Origin: Cocos nucifera
Lineage: Eukaryota; Streptophyta; Magnoliopsida; Arecales; Arecaceae
Assembly: GCA_006176705.1 (NCBI GenBank)
Contig: QRFJ01000293.1
Span: 434,001 to 498,000 of the forward strand
DNA: 64,000 nucleotides
Direction: 5' to 3'
Part shown: positions 34,514 to 45,901 of the stretch, piece after piece
Numbering within the stretch: the first letter of the stretch is position 1
Layout of the letters: the number at the start of each line of letters is the position of its first letter
Notes under the pieces: model-generated
Told to the model about the DNA's origin: nothing
The model's database searches: none
Seen by the model: the letters and a program-made list of their open reading frames with translations, nothing else
Made by a program: the position numbers and the translations under genes

Positions 34514-36761
34514 TGTTAGACATGTGTGCCCTAGAAGTCAGATTGGCTGATACTTGTAATACACTTCTAAGGGCAAAATTATAGTTTTGACTATAAATAA
34601 TAAAATAGATTATTTTCTATCATTGTGTGTATTTGAAAGTGTCTATGATATATCCTTTGAGTTAATGGTAATGATAGTTTATATTTTCAAGAGTTAAAAA
34701 TTTAAGACATGAATTTTTATTATTAACTCATAAAATGCTTCCAATCGTAGGATCATCATGAGGATGGTGATTGATACGGAAGGTTGGTGTACAATCGCTT
34801 CTTTAGGATAGATGAGTCTTGAGTCTATGGTGTAGAGACACCGAAGCGAGAGTACAGATACTCGTTAAAGAATGAGGGCACTAAGCATGACCACCTCAAG
34901 CAGTCATGAGGAAGTCTATCTTCTTATCGATGACTGGCTCGAAGCTGCAGTGGTGTGTCTAGTTCTTTGACCTAAGGTGCATCAGTAGTTCACCTTGAGG
35001 GTGTTATAGTTTAACTACACCATAACTTGGTTTCCTAGCCATTCAAAATCCTGAGGTATATGTTGGCTATAGCATGTTCATTATAGGAATTGGATTGCAC
35101 CAATAGGGGATCTATCTACCTCGGTAGATGAGGAGCAGCCCTATGATGATCATGAGAATCAAGTTCATAAGCCCATGGCCATGGCAGAATGAAATAATAG
35201 AATGAGTTTCTATTAGGATTTTCACATTGGACTTAAATCGAATGATTAATTCATATGATGGATATTAGGATTTTAGGAGATCACCTTAACCCTAATCCGA
35301 TCGGTGCTCAAAATAGAGGAATCTAATCACACAGGTAACTGCACCGAGAGGTTTGCTTTTAGTTCTGATGGTTTTGCCACCATATGCTTCTAGATGTCGC
35401 TAGTGGATTTTGGGAGCAATTAGAATGATTTGAATGATCGATCATACTAGTTGTCTGAATCAAAAAAGTTCTGATCCATCGGAAGGCGTTTTGATGATGT
35501 CGATGATAGAGATCGTGACATATCCCATTACCAAATGAAACTAAACCTAACTAGGTCACACAAACAAGGATTTGGATCTGGATGTCATCAATTGGACTAC
35601 CCAGTTCCATTGATTTAGGTTCAAGAAAATCATGCTAGCACACGATTAAGGCTAATGTTCTCCTTTAATAATCATTAAAGCTTGTTTCGACTGAGCCAAA
35701 TGTGTTTGGGCTCACTCAAAAATCTTTACTTGATCTGACCGGAGCTCACCCAAATTAGAAAAGGGTTGTCTTAATTTATAAGATAAATTTAAGACAACAT
35801 CTGCCATTTTCGGTCACCTGCTAATTCCTATTTTTGGATAATAGTCAAATATTGACCCTAGACACTTGGACATCTGCCCATATGTCATGCACCTATAGGA
35901 GAGTACCTGAGGCCTTGTCCCCCTGCTAAATGTAGATAGCAAGAGTGTGCATGCCTAGGGAGGTATGCACCCCATGAGGATAAAGGAGGAGTCCCATATA
36001 GATGGGACTCCAGGGTTGCTTTAGGAGATTAAACTCTGTGGTGCCAAGAACTCGTGTTTGACCCAGTCTAGGTGCCACCTTAGGAGGGTTTTAACGGTCT
36101 CTCATATGATTGGATCAGATGATGTCATCCCACCAATCAAATTTAGATCTGATTGCTCAAAGGACCGTGATTGGCCTGGATGATGTGGCACTACATGGTG
36201 CAGCAGGGTCTATATAAACCCTATTTATGCCTAGGTTTTTAATGCTTTTGCCTTTAGCCCAAGCCACAAAGCCTCTCTCCCTCTTTCTCCACACCACCCT
36301 TTGGTCCTCTCTCTCCTTTCCATGTCCAAGGGGTTTTGGGCATGAATAAGGTGCAATCCAAGCAAGTGAAAGGCGTCAGGAAAGAAAGAAGGCAGTATTG
36401 CTGCAAGAGACAATGGCTATTCTTTAAAAGAAGTTTTGAAGACCTTCAAGATCGGATCTAGATTTGATTTTTGAAAAATTGATTGAGAAGGAGAAGATCT
36501 CAAAATCCAGTCCGAGTGGATACTCTACATCCAGAACCTCAAGCAGACATCGAGATCATCATAGGATAATTGGATTATCCAAAATAAAGGTATAATTAAA
36601 TTAAATTAAATTTTTATTTTATTTTTATTATCAGATTAATAAGTTCAGATCTGAGGATTCTCATATTTGATTAGGATCTTAGAGAAAATTTTTTTGAAAT
36701 ATTTCTTCTGATCCAATCAGAGCTGAACGAACCTGATCTGGAAAATAGGTTTTTCTCTTCA
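34514..36761 (+). repeat. D 3' LTR
   Basis: 2248 bp, TGTTAGACATGTG to TTTTTCTCTTCA, followed by the target repeat AAGAC (36762-36766). TATATAAA at about 36211-36218. The U3 hairpin at 35988-36011 has arms GGAGTCCCAT and ATGGGACTCC. Confidence 0.93.
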
Positions 36762-36766
36762 AAGAC

Positions 36767-37230
36767 TGCAAACCAAGGAGACTCCATTTGCCTTAGCTTT
36801 TGGAATAGAAGCGGTCATCCCAATAGAACTCAAACTTCCATTGGTCTGGGTTGTGGCATTCAATGAACAATGCAACTCTTAAGATCTCAGGACTAACCAC
36901 GACTTGTTGGAGGATAAATGAGAAGAAGCTCAAGTTTGGATGGCAGCCTACAAGTAGAAAGTAGCTCGCTACTACAACTCCAGAGTCAGAAGCAAAGTAT
37001 TCAAAGTAGGAGACTTAGTAGTCCGATGGGCAGCTATTTCATAACCTCAGAACCAAGGAAAGCTCGTCCCAAATTGAAAAGGTCCATATGAAGTCAAGGA
37101 GGTCATACGGCCTGAAACTTATCAGTTGAAAAAACTTGGAGGAGTTGATCTTTCACGATCATGAAACTCAAAAAATCTACGAGTGTACTACCAATTATTT
37201 CATTTCAATAAAATTTTCTTACTTTAGTAT
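36767..37230 (+). pseudogene. gypsy G integrase C-terminus
   Basis: Continues the integrase from 5582: K-E-T-P-F-A-L-A-F-G, AVIPIELKLPLVWV, EEAQVWMAAYK, VARYYNSRVRSKVFKVGDLVVRWAA, KGPYEVKEVIRPETYQLKKLGG and NLRVYYQLFHFNKIF. The GDLV..KGPYEV series is the GPY/F-type C-terminal DNA-binding module of gypsy integrases. Several stops break it. The pol polyprotein ends at about 37220. No chromodomain is seen. Confidence 0.87.
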
Positions 37231-37289
37231 TTTTATCTTTGGTGAAAAACTATGATGGCAGGAAACAATCTCTTGAATTAATCGAAACT

Positions 37290-38245
37290 AATCATATCAA
37301 GAATAGGAGGAGGATCTCATCCTGACATGGATGAAGACCTCCAGTTGTTTAAGATAGGAGGAGGAGAGAGGCCCTTTCAACAACCTCTTTGTGCCCCTAT
37401 GACCTTGCTAGGGACGAGAGGAGAATCTCATCCTAATAAAGGTAAAGGCCATCGTTGTCAGGAATAGGAGGAGGATCTTATTTTGATAGGAGAATAAAAT
37501 AAGGACCAACCATGTCAGAAACAGGAGGAGAATCTTGTCCTGATAGAAGGATAAAATAAGGGCCAACCATGTCAAGAATAGGAGGAGAATCTCATCCTGA
37601 CATGGATGAAGATCACCAATTATTTAAGATAGGAGAAGGATAGAGACCCCTTGAATGGTCCTTCTATGCCTCTACTGTCCTGTTAGGAATAGAAGGAGAA
37701 CCTTGCCCTAATGTGAGCAAGATGAAGACCTCTGATTGTTTAAGATAGGAGGGCAGAGGCTCCTTCAATGGTCCTTTTGTGTCCCTACTATCCTATTAGA
37801 AACTGGAGGAGAACCTCATCCTAACTTGAGCAAGATGAAAACCTCTGATTTTAAGATAGGAGGAGGGGAGAGGCCCCTTCAATGGCTCTTTCATGCCCTT
37901 ACTGTCCCATTAGGAATAGGAGGAGAACCTCATCCTAACATGAGCAAGATGAAGACCTCTAGTTATTTATGATCGGGAGAGGAGAGACGCCCCTTCAATG
38001 GTCCCTTTGTGCTCGTACTATCTTGTTAGGAACAGGAAGAGAACCTCATCCTAACATGAGCAAGATGAAGACCTCTGATTATTTAAGATCAGAGAAGAGG
38101 AGAGGCCCTTCCAATGCCCCTTTTGCACCCCAATGGCCCTATTGAGGATAGGAGGACCTTGTCTTAACAAGAATAGAGACCAGCTATGTCAGGAATAGGA
38201 GGAGAACCTCATCTTGACACAGGATAAGATCTCTAGTTAAGCATC
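37290..38245 (+). repeat. Minisatellite in the 3' non-coding part of G
   Basis: Imperfect tandem repeat. From about 37580 the unit is 110-115 bp and begins GGAATAGGAGGAGAACCTCATCC; starts lie near 37580, 37690, 37805, 37920 and 38035, and a degenerate unit near 38150. Before that (about 37460-37580) is a shorter related unit of about 57 bp with GGGCCAACCATGTCA. Tandem repeats between pol and the 3' LTR are known in Ogre/TAT elements. The 78-codon frame inside it is a by-product of the repeat. Confidence 0.85.
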
Positions 38246-38627
38246 CTCAACAATCATGTTTTCAAAGAAAATAAAAGAAAAGAAGAGAAAAGCAGAGCTA
38301 TCGACAAATATTCATCCTATACAGAGCAAAAATGGGAGAAGATATTATCTCACTAAAATCAAAGTTGATTATAAAATAAGGGTCTATAAAATTGACTACA
38401 AAAGGAAGAAGAAGAAGCCGAAGCTCTAAGAAGGATCAGATTCCTCGGACTTTGGAATACTAGCCATCACCAAGGATTCCTTTAGGCTGATGATCTCTTT
38501 CTCGAGCTTCTTTCATTTTACCAAGTTATCACGTAATATCTTGTCAGCCCTTCGGTAGTTTTCTTCTGATGCCCATAGTTTTTTTTTAGAACTTTTGACT
38601 TAGCTTCAGCATCCTTGATAGTACGAG
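38246..38627 (-). pseudogene. Remnant of antisense ORF in G (coiled-coil C-terminus)
   Basis: On the minus strand, a frame ending at a stop near 38427 reads LEKEIISLKESLVMASIPKSEESDPS, and a shifted frame before it reads AEAKSKVLKK. This is a charged, heptad-like segment. TAT-lineage gypsy elements are reported to carry an antisense ORF between pol and the 3' LTR, and position and orientation fit this. The frame is broken by small indels and cut at 38627 by the junction with B. No catalytic motif is seen. Confidence 0.45.
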
Positions 38628-40568
38628 GTACAGGTACTCGTTAGAGAACGAGGGCACTGAGCATGACCACCTCGAGTAGTCATTAGGGAGTCTACCTTCT
38701 CGTCAATGACTGACTCGATGCTGCAGTAGTGTGTCTGGTTCTTTGACCTGAGATGCATCGACAGTTCACCTTGAGGGTGTTATAGTTTGACTACACCATT
38801 ACTCGGTCTCCTAGCCATATGGAACCCTGAGGTGTATGTTGGCTATGACATGTTCATTGTAGGAACTGGATTGCATCAAGATGGAATCTATCTACCTCGG
38901 TGGTAGAGGAGTAGCCCTATGATGATCATGAGAATCAAGTCCAGAAATCCATGGCCATGGTAGAGTGAAATAATAGAAAGAGTTTCTATTTAGATTTTCA
39001 CATTGGACTCGAATCGAATGATTACATCATATGACAGAGACTAGGGTTTGACGAGTTCACCTTAACCCTAATCTGATCGGGGCTCAAGATAGAAGAACTT
39101 AATCACACAGGTAGCTGCACCAAGAGGTTCGCATTCAGCTCTGATGGGTTGCCACCATATACTGCTAGGTGTCACTGGTGGATTTTGGGAGCAATTAGAA
39201 TGATTTAGATGATCGATCATTCTAGCTGTTCGAATCAGAAGAGTTCTGATCCATCGAAAGGAGTTTCGATGATGTCGATGATAGAGATCATGACATATCC
39301 CATTACCATACAGAACTGAACCTAACTGGGTCACACAAACAAGGGTTTGAATCTGGTGATCATCAATTGAACTGATCTAGTTCAATTGATCTGAATGAGA
39401 TTCAATTAGGTTCAAGGAAATCGTGCTAGCACTCGATTGAACCTAACGTTCTTCTTTTGCTATCATAAATAAGTTGTCCTGTCTGAGCCAAAGGAGTTTG
39501 TGCTCAAACAGAGGCCTTCATATGGTCTGACTGGAGGTTGTCCAAGTCAGAAAAGGTTGTCTTATTTGTAAGACATTACCTGCCATTTTTGGTCACCTGC
39601 CATTTCTTGTTCTTTGACTTTGGTCAAAAGTCTACCTTTGACTGGTCAAACGTTGACCATTGACACTTTGACTTTTGACCACATGTCATGCACCTATTGG
39701 AGAGCTGGTGGGGGCCTGTCCCCCTGCCAGAACCTGGCAAGGAGAAGGGCGCACGCCACCCTAGGCGTGTGCCCAAGTTGGAGGCGCCTAGGAGTCCTTG
39801 TTGGACAAGGACTCCATCTCCTTTTTGGATTCCAATTAGAGTTCTTCTAAGAACCAACTTTGACTGGTCTTAGGCACCCTCTAAGGAGGAATCCAGGGGT
39901 CTCTATTCCCACCAATCAGATTTAGATCTGATTTCACAAAGGGTTGTGATTGGTTGGGAGGAAGAGGAGTTGGATCACGCTTAGTCTATAAAAGAGACCC
40001 TGCGCCCAACTCAGATTCTAAGCAATTCAATTGAGAAACCCCATGCCCCAAGGCTGCCTCTCCCCTCCTTCTCCATGCCATAGTCTCTTCTCCCCTTGCT
40101 CTCCACGTCCAAAAGGAGTTTTGGACCTTGGTTGGTGCGATTCAGATCAAAGAAAGGCGATCAAAATAAGAAGGCTGCGCTGCTGCAAAGGACGACTGCT
40201 CATCTTCAAAAGAGTTTTGAAGATCCTCCAGATCAGATCCAGATCTGAATTTTTGGAGGTGTGATAGAGAAGAAGAGGATCTCCAGATCCAACCCGAGTG
40301 GATACCGGTAGAGGCCAGGCGCTTGCGTGGCTAAGATCCAGAACCTTCCGCTGCAAACAGGATCATCAACAGGGTAATAGGATTACCCAGATCAGGTAAA
40401 TTAAATTTGATTTAATTTATCTTTTAATTTTATTTTATTAAAATAATAAGAATCAGATCTAAAATATATCAAGATCTGATTGGGATCAAGAGAAAAATTT
40501 TTGAAATATATCTCTTGATCTGATCAGATCTGAACGAACCTGGACCGGGAAATCAGGATTTCCCTTCA
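38628..40568 (+). repeat. B 5' LTR, truncated
   Basis: Starts at the base equal to LTR position 339 (GTACAGGTACTCG) and ends GGATTTCCCTTCA. It is very close to A's 3' LTR. TATA box CTATAAAAG at 39986-39994. W-box cluster at about 39611-39680. U3 hairpin at 39791-39815. Confidence 0.92.
39986..39994 (+). promoter_or_regulatory. TATA box of B 5' LTR
   Basis: CTATAAAAG, aligned with CTATAAATA in A. Confidence 0.6.
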
Positions 40569-40570
40569 AC

Positions 40571-40583
40571 TGGTATCAGAGCC
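40571..40583 (+). other. B primer binding site
   Basis: TGGTATCAGAGCC, identical to A, complementary to initiator tRNA-Met. Confidence 0.95.
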
Positions 40584-42440
40584 ATGGTTCTAAATTATTT
40601 AGATCTGATTTTAAATTTATTTTAATTAGAAAATAATTGATTTCAGATGTCACATGAGATGTGATCAGATCTGAAATCAGAAAAAATTAAAATTAAATGA
40701 TTTGGATCTAAGATTAGAAGATATGCATGACTAGTTCTAGAATAGAATAGTTCTATAGAATAGTCTTGCATGTTTTTGATTTAATCTGATTAAATCATAT
40801 TTTAGATCTTTTTATTTACTATTTTTTGATATTATAAGTGTTATAATAACATCTGAAAAATAGCAAATAAAAATTATTTAATTTTTGAATATCATATGAG
40901 ATATGATTGATGCATGTCTAGACTAGTTGTAGAATAGTTCTACATAATTGTCTAGATTAGAATTTATTTTGATTAGATCAATTTAAATCTAATTTTTTAG
41001 ATTATTATGAGATAATTTAGATCTGAAAAACATGCATGATTATGATACATGAGATGTATGCAAAATATGCCATGATTAGATCTACTTTATATATGAGATA
41101 TATGATATAGATCTGATATTGTTTTGTAGTATTGAATGTTCCTGATTAAGGCGTTCCTCTTGGCCGTCCGGTCATAAGAACGAAGAAGGGTTTAAAGGCC
41201 CTCTCTTTCCATTCGATGGGGTGTTCTTATGATGTGTAGGGGTGCTGCGTGTTCGTCCTTAATCAGAAACCCAAAACTTACTTTCTGCAAAACCCTAGAT
41301 CCTGAAACCCTAGGATTTATTGTGCATATTTTGTTTATGAACCCTACTTAATTAAGAATTAAGTTTATGGAATATTAATTAGGTCTAAAATTGAGAATTT
41401 CAGATCTAAGACATATTCATAATACTGGGTTCGGGCTTGGGTAGCTCAATTAGGTCTAAGCGGTTGATCAAACCGAATCAAGAGTTGGTTAGATGGGATC
41501 AACAATGCTTAAATTGACCAGCCTAATAGGATTAAGTCTGGGTCAAGATCGAGTCACGATCAAGCAAGACCTAATTAGGCTCAGAGGTTAGAGTCTGGAT
41601 TGTAGGCTAACCCAATTGGTTCTGACTCAACAATTTGGTGTCTAAGGTAAGTTTGGCACATACGACCGACTGGTTTTTAATTGGAAGCTACTCGACCTGA
41701 ATGCATTCTTGTACGAGTTAATGGCATATTCCTTCCACCGGTCTCACTTACCTGGCCATATCTGTTGACACAGTTCTGATCTGAGGTGGTCAATAATCCG
41801 AGCTAACCCATGCCACTAGGTTAGTCATAATTGTTATGACTAAGCCAAGTCTAGTTTAATGAGACCTGAATCAATTCTCCCTAAGAAAAGATTAAGTCTG
41901 AGGTCTTCCACCATTGTAGATGTGCGGGCCCTTCCCGGGGTTGATTGTTCTCGACTGGATACAGTGGCTCAGTTGCACCGAGAAGATGCAACCATGTCTA
42001 TTAGGCATTGGATGCTATGGGCTGGAGGATGAGTTGGGCTCAATATTTTGGATACGGTGAGAGACTCAATTAGAAATCCAGTCTATGCAAATGGTGGGTC
42101 TGACTTAACTAAGGAGTGGATCAATATTCCGGATACGGTGAGATTCATGAATTAGAGACCAAGTTTGGGTGCACCATGATTAGAGAATCATTGAACAAGA
42201 GTTGTTCATTCATTGGCTAACCCATCACCAATAACTGTTAGGTGAGGTGATGAGTCAGTTGGTGAGACCGCACCATCCACTAGAAATCATTAATCATGGA
42301 GATTTTTGCATCTCTACAGAGGGAGTGTAGGGATCCGAGAAAATAGTGGAAGCTAATTTACTTAAAAATAAAATCTCTAAATAAATTGATCAAATCATAA
42401 TTATAGTATCTAACTAGAATCTTTGACTCTCTACAAGAAA
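40584..42440 (+). other. B untranslated leader (1.86 kb)
   Basis: Non-coding and nearly identical to the leader of A. It contains the 123-nt stem-loop at 41143-41265 with the same perfect outer and inner arms. Confidence 0.82.
41143..41265 (+). other. B leader stem-loop, 123 nt
   Basis: TGATTAAGG at 41143-41151 pairs with CCTTAATCA at 41257-41265. The inner CATAAGAAC/GTTCTTATG stem is present. Confidence 0.7.
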
Positions 42441-42777
42441 ATGTTTGCATCCAATCCATTAGTATGTATCTTGGACACACATAGACTGACCGAATCCAAT
42501 TATAAAGATTGACTAAGGAACTACAAAATAGTTTTGGGTTCTAAGAGGTTAACCCATGTATTGGATCAGGACCCTCCCATCTTACCAGCCCATCCATCTT
42601 TTGAAGTCTATGAAAAAGTAGAAGGTGGAAGGAGGAAAGAAGAAGAAGGTAGAGCCGAAGATGAAAGCCGCTGTCAAAGGAAAGTATTTCCATTGCAACA
42701 GCGATAGCCACTGAAAGCGGAGCTGCCCTACTTACCTAGCCACCCTGAAGAACAAGAAGGAAGGTCCTTCTAGAGGT
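42441..42777 (+). pseudogene. B copia gag, internally deleted
   Basis: ATG at 42441 followed by FASNPLVCILDTHRLTESNYKD. At about 42598 the sequence jumps from the segment after LPAHPS straight to the basic tail (KVEGGRKKKVEPKMK). About 510 bp are removed relative to A, covering most of the UBN2 particle-forming domain. The junction shares GAA with both sides, as expected of microhomology-mediated deletion. The zinc knuckle YFHCNSDSH-KRSCP has a stop inside it and its first Cys is Tyr. Confidence 0.87.
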
Positions 42778-44086
42778 ATGCTCATTATTGAGTCTAACCT
42801 TAAGGTTTCTTCTGCATCCAGTTGGGTGCTTGACTCTGGTTCTAGTGCTCATCTATGCACTTTCATACAGGGTCTTGAGGATAGCAGGAGGCTGAGGGAT
42901 GGAGACATGATCCTATGCGTCGGTAATGGAGCAAGTGCTATTGCAGTGGCGGTGAAAACATATCCTCTTCGATTACCATCTGGTTTAGACTTAGTTTTGA
43001 AAGACTGTTATTATGTGCCTACAGCTAGCAGGAATTTGATTTCTGTTTCATGCTTAGCACTAGAAGGCTATGTGATTACCTTCTTTAAGGACCATTGTAA
43101 CATTCTTTATGAAAGAAATAAAATTGCAAATGGTTTCCTTATTAACGATCTTTATCAGCTACATATTGATGTACCTATTCTAACTATCGAGCAAAACGTG
43201 AATGCCAAACGACCTAGGGATAGTCCAAATGATAGATATCTATGGCACCTGAGATTAGGTCATATAGCAGAAGATAGGATCAACAAATTGGAGAAAAATG
43301 GGCTATTGAGTCCATTGACTTTCGAGTCATATCCAACTTGTGAATCTTGTCTTCAAGGCAAAATGACTAAACTTTCTTTTGTTGGACATGGGGAAAGGGC
43401 CACAGATCTCCTTGCCCTAGTACATACTGATGTGTGCGGCCCATTTGATGTGCCGGCTAGAGGCAATTTTGTCTACTTCATTATCTTTACCGATGATCTG
43501 TCTAGGTATGGGTATGTGTATCTTATGAGACACAAGTCTGAAGCTTTTGAAAAGTTCAAAGAATTCAGACATGAAGTAGAAAAACAAACTGGAAAACCCA
43601 TTAAGGTTCTTCGATCAGATCGAGGAGGTGAATACCTTAGCCAAAAATTCCTAGACTATCTCAAGAAAAATGGCATAGTCTCTCAATGGACTCCACCAAG
43701 AACACCTCAACTCAACGAGGTTTCAGAATGGAGAAATCAGACTCTATTGGATGTGGTCTGATCCATGATGAGCTTCACAGACCTTCCCTGATTTTTTTTG
43801 GGGACACTCATTGTTAACTTCAATTTATCTACTGAATAGGGTTCCCTCTAAAACCATTCCTACCACACCGTATGAGATATGGCACGGTAAGAAACCAAGT
43901 CTGAGTCATCTCAGAATTTGGGGTTGTCCGGCTCATGTCAAAAGACAACAAGCGGACAAGTTAGAGTTTAGGTCCTTCAGAGCTCGATTCATAGGATATC
44001 CTAAAGAGTCATTAGGATACTATTTCTACATTCCAGAAGACCACAATGTGATTGTGAGTCGACATGCCATCTTTCTTGAAAAATAG
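42778..44086 (+). pseudogene. B copia protease and integrase
   Basis: Open for 327 codons from 42778. Protease site WVLDSGSSAHLC; zinc region LWHLRLGH and CESC; integrase Asp residues in HTDVCGPF and RSDRGGEYLS; Glu in NEVSEWRNQ. A stop at 43759-43761 and a one-base shift near 43790 follow. The remainder (NRVPSKTIPTTPYEIWHGKK, GCPAHVKRQQADKLEF, GYPKESLGYYFYIPED) runs to the family TAG at 44084-44086. The catalytic acids are intact. Confidence 0.92.
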
Positions 44087-45420
44087 TTTATTCAAGATAG
44101 CGGCATTGGAAAGCAGATTAAGCTTGATGAGAAAGTCTCACAAGTACAATGAGCTAAGGACCAATTGGAACCAAATCAGGTTGAGCCAATAAGAACACTA
44201 CCTCCTCCACCTCGTAGATCGGAAAGAGTTTCCCGTCCCCCTGAAAGATACTTAGGTATTATTTCAGAGGATGTAGAGGAAATGTTCCTCATAGGTAATG
44301 GTGCTCATGGTGATGATCCCAAAACCTACAATGAGGCGATATCAGATATCGACTCCGAGAAATGGCTAGAGGCAATGCAGTCAGAAATTGACTCGATGCA
44401 CTCAAACCAAGTCTGGACCTTGGTAGATCCACCAGAAGGTATAGTACCTATTGGGTGTAAATGGATCTTCAAGAGAAAGATTGGTGCAGATGGGAATGTG
44501 GAGACATTCAAGGCTAGACTAGTGGCAAAAGGTTATAGTCAACGCGAAGGCATTGACTATCAGGATACCTTTTCCCCAGTAGCTATGCTAAAATCCATCC
44601 GCACATTGCTTGCTGTTGCAGCCTATTTCGATTATGAAATATGGCAAATGGACGTGAAAATGGCATTCCTAAATGGATATCTTGAGGAAGATATCTATAT
44701 GGAACAGCCGCTAGGTTTCACATCCAGTGATACTGATCACAAGGTTTGCAAGCTGCAAAGGTCCATATATGGACTTAAGCAAGCATCTCGGAGCTGGAAC
44801 ACTCATTTCAATGATGTGATCAAAATGTTTGGTTTCATCAAAAATGAAGAGGAACCATGTGTTTTCAAAAAGGTCAGTGGGAGCGCTGTTGTCTTCCTCG
44901 TATTGTACGTGGATGACATCCTCCTTATTGGGAATGATATTCCCATGTTGACATCAGTCAAATGTATGGTTGTCCAAGGAATTCTCCATGAAAGACCTAG
45001 GTGAAGCATCCTTTATTCTAGGAATTAAGGTCTATAGGGATAGACCGAATAGGATGCTAGGACTTTCACAGAAGATGTACATAGAGGAAAGTACTAAAGA
45101 GGTTTAGTATGGAAAACTCTAAGAGGGGATTAATACCCTTCAGACATGGTATTCATCTTTCCAAGAAGATGTGCCCCAGCACACCTGAGGAAATAGAACG
45201 CATGAGCAAGATCCCTTATGCTTCTGCAATAGGGAGCCTCATGTATGCCATGCTATGTACACGACCTGATATAGCCCATGCTGTGAGTGTCACAAGCAGA
45301 TATCAGTCAAATCCAGGTGAAGAACACTGGACTTCTGTGAAATGTATCCTTAAGTACTTGAGAAGAACTAAGGATATGATGTTGGTCTTTGGTAATGGAG
45401 AACTCCAAGTCCAGGGATAC
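44087..45420 (+). pseudogene. B copia reverse transcriptase
   Basis: A stop at about 44150 is followed by a frame open from 44165 to 45004: PPPPRRSERV, DSEKWLEAMQSEIDSMHSNQ, CKWIFKRKIGADG, QMDVKMAFLNGYLEEDIYM, QRSIYGLKQASRSW and the catalytic FLVLYVDDILLIGND at about 44896-44940. A frameshift at about 44965 (AAATGTATGG against AGATGTGG in A) and another near 45090 split off the C-terminal part (GLIPFRHGIHLSKKM, GSLMYAMLCTRPDIAH). All RT motifs are recognisable. Confidence 0.92.
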
Positions 45421-45887
45421 ACAGACTCGGATTTCATGTCCGATATAGATGATCGAAAGTCGACATCTGGAGTCTGTTTGTGTGCAATGGTGGTGCTATC
45501 AGCTGGAAGAGTTCCAAGCAAACTGTGATAGCAGATTCCACCATGGAAGCAGAATATATCGCTGCATCAGAAGCTGCGAAGGAAGCATTCTGGTACAAGA
45601 AGTTTGCTGCAGAAATTGGAGTAATGCCATCAGATGCCATTCCTCTATACTGCGACAACAATGGCGCCATAGCCCTTGCTAAGGAGCCGAGGTCTCACCA
45701 GAAATCCAAGCATATTGAGCGGCGATACCACCTCATCCGTGATTACCTCGAGAAGGGTTATGTCGAGGTCAAGAGAGTCAACTCCGCAGATAATGTGGCA
45801 GACCCACTTACAAAGCCGTTGGGCCAGCAGAAGATCGAAGCCCACCTTGAGAAGATGGGACTTAGACTTGTAGCCAATTGGCTTTAG
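45421..45887 (+). pseudogene. B copia RNase H
   Basis: Starts with TDSDFMSDIDDRKSTSG. A one-base loss near 45470 shifts the frame, and it is then open from 45480 to 45887 with ISWKSSKQTVIADSTMEAEY, LYCDNNGAIALAK and DNVADPLTKPL, ending ANWL and a stop. Apart from the shift the catalytic residues match A. The polypurine tract GACAAGTGGGAGAT follows immediately. Confidence 0.92.
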
Positions 45888-45901
45888 GACAAGTGGGAGA
45901 T

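Larger units (their letters stand above)
5583..36761 (+). mobile_element. Copia element D, Family 1, itself carrying E and A
   Basis: Full-length but old Ty1/copia element flanked by perfect target repeats AAGAC (5578-5582 and 36762-36766) inside gypsy G's integrase. It runs from TGCTAAACATGTG to TTCTCTTCA. Without E (6194-16588) and A (23799-34229) it is about 10.3 kb, the same size as those two. Its order is 5' LTR (two pieces), degenerate PBS, leader, gag, protease-integrase, RT, RNase H and 3' LTR. Stops are frequent in every coding region. Confidence 0.93.
1..38627 (+). mobile_element. Ty3/gypsy element G (TAT/Ogre type), main part, interrupted
   Basis: Degenerate gypsy element read on the plus strand in three pieces: 1-1426 (protease, RT), 3719-5582 (RNase H, extra RNase H, integrase) and 36767-38627 (integrase C-terminus, minisatellite, antisense ORF remnant). 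The pieces rejoin exactly once the solo LTR S and the 31-kb element D are removed with their 5-bp target repeats. The second RNase H between RT/RNase H and integrase is the family mark of the TAT/Ogre lineage (established knowledge). The 5' LTR and gag lie left of the window. The 3' LTR is probably the one at 55868-56638. Many in-frame stops show it is dead. Confidence 0.85.

Noticed and set aside
37736..37972. Repetitive 78-residue protein
   Set aside because: Produced by the 113-bp minisatellite. Repeat units are not in a constant frame elsewhere in the array.
37290..38245. CRISPR-like array
   Set aside because: Whole units repeat with gradual divergence and no unique spacers, in a plant retrotransposon. 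It is a minisatellite.
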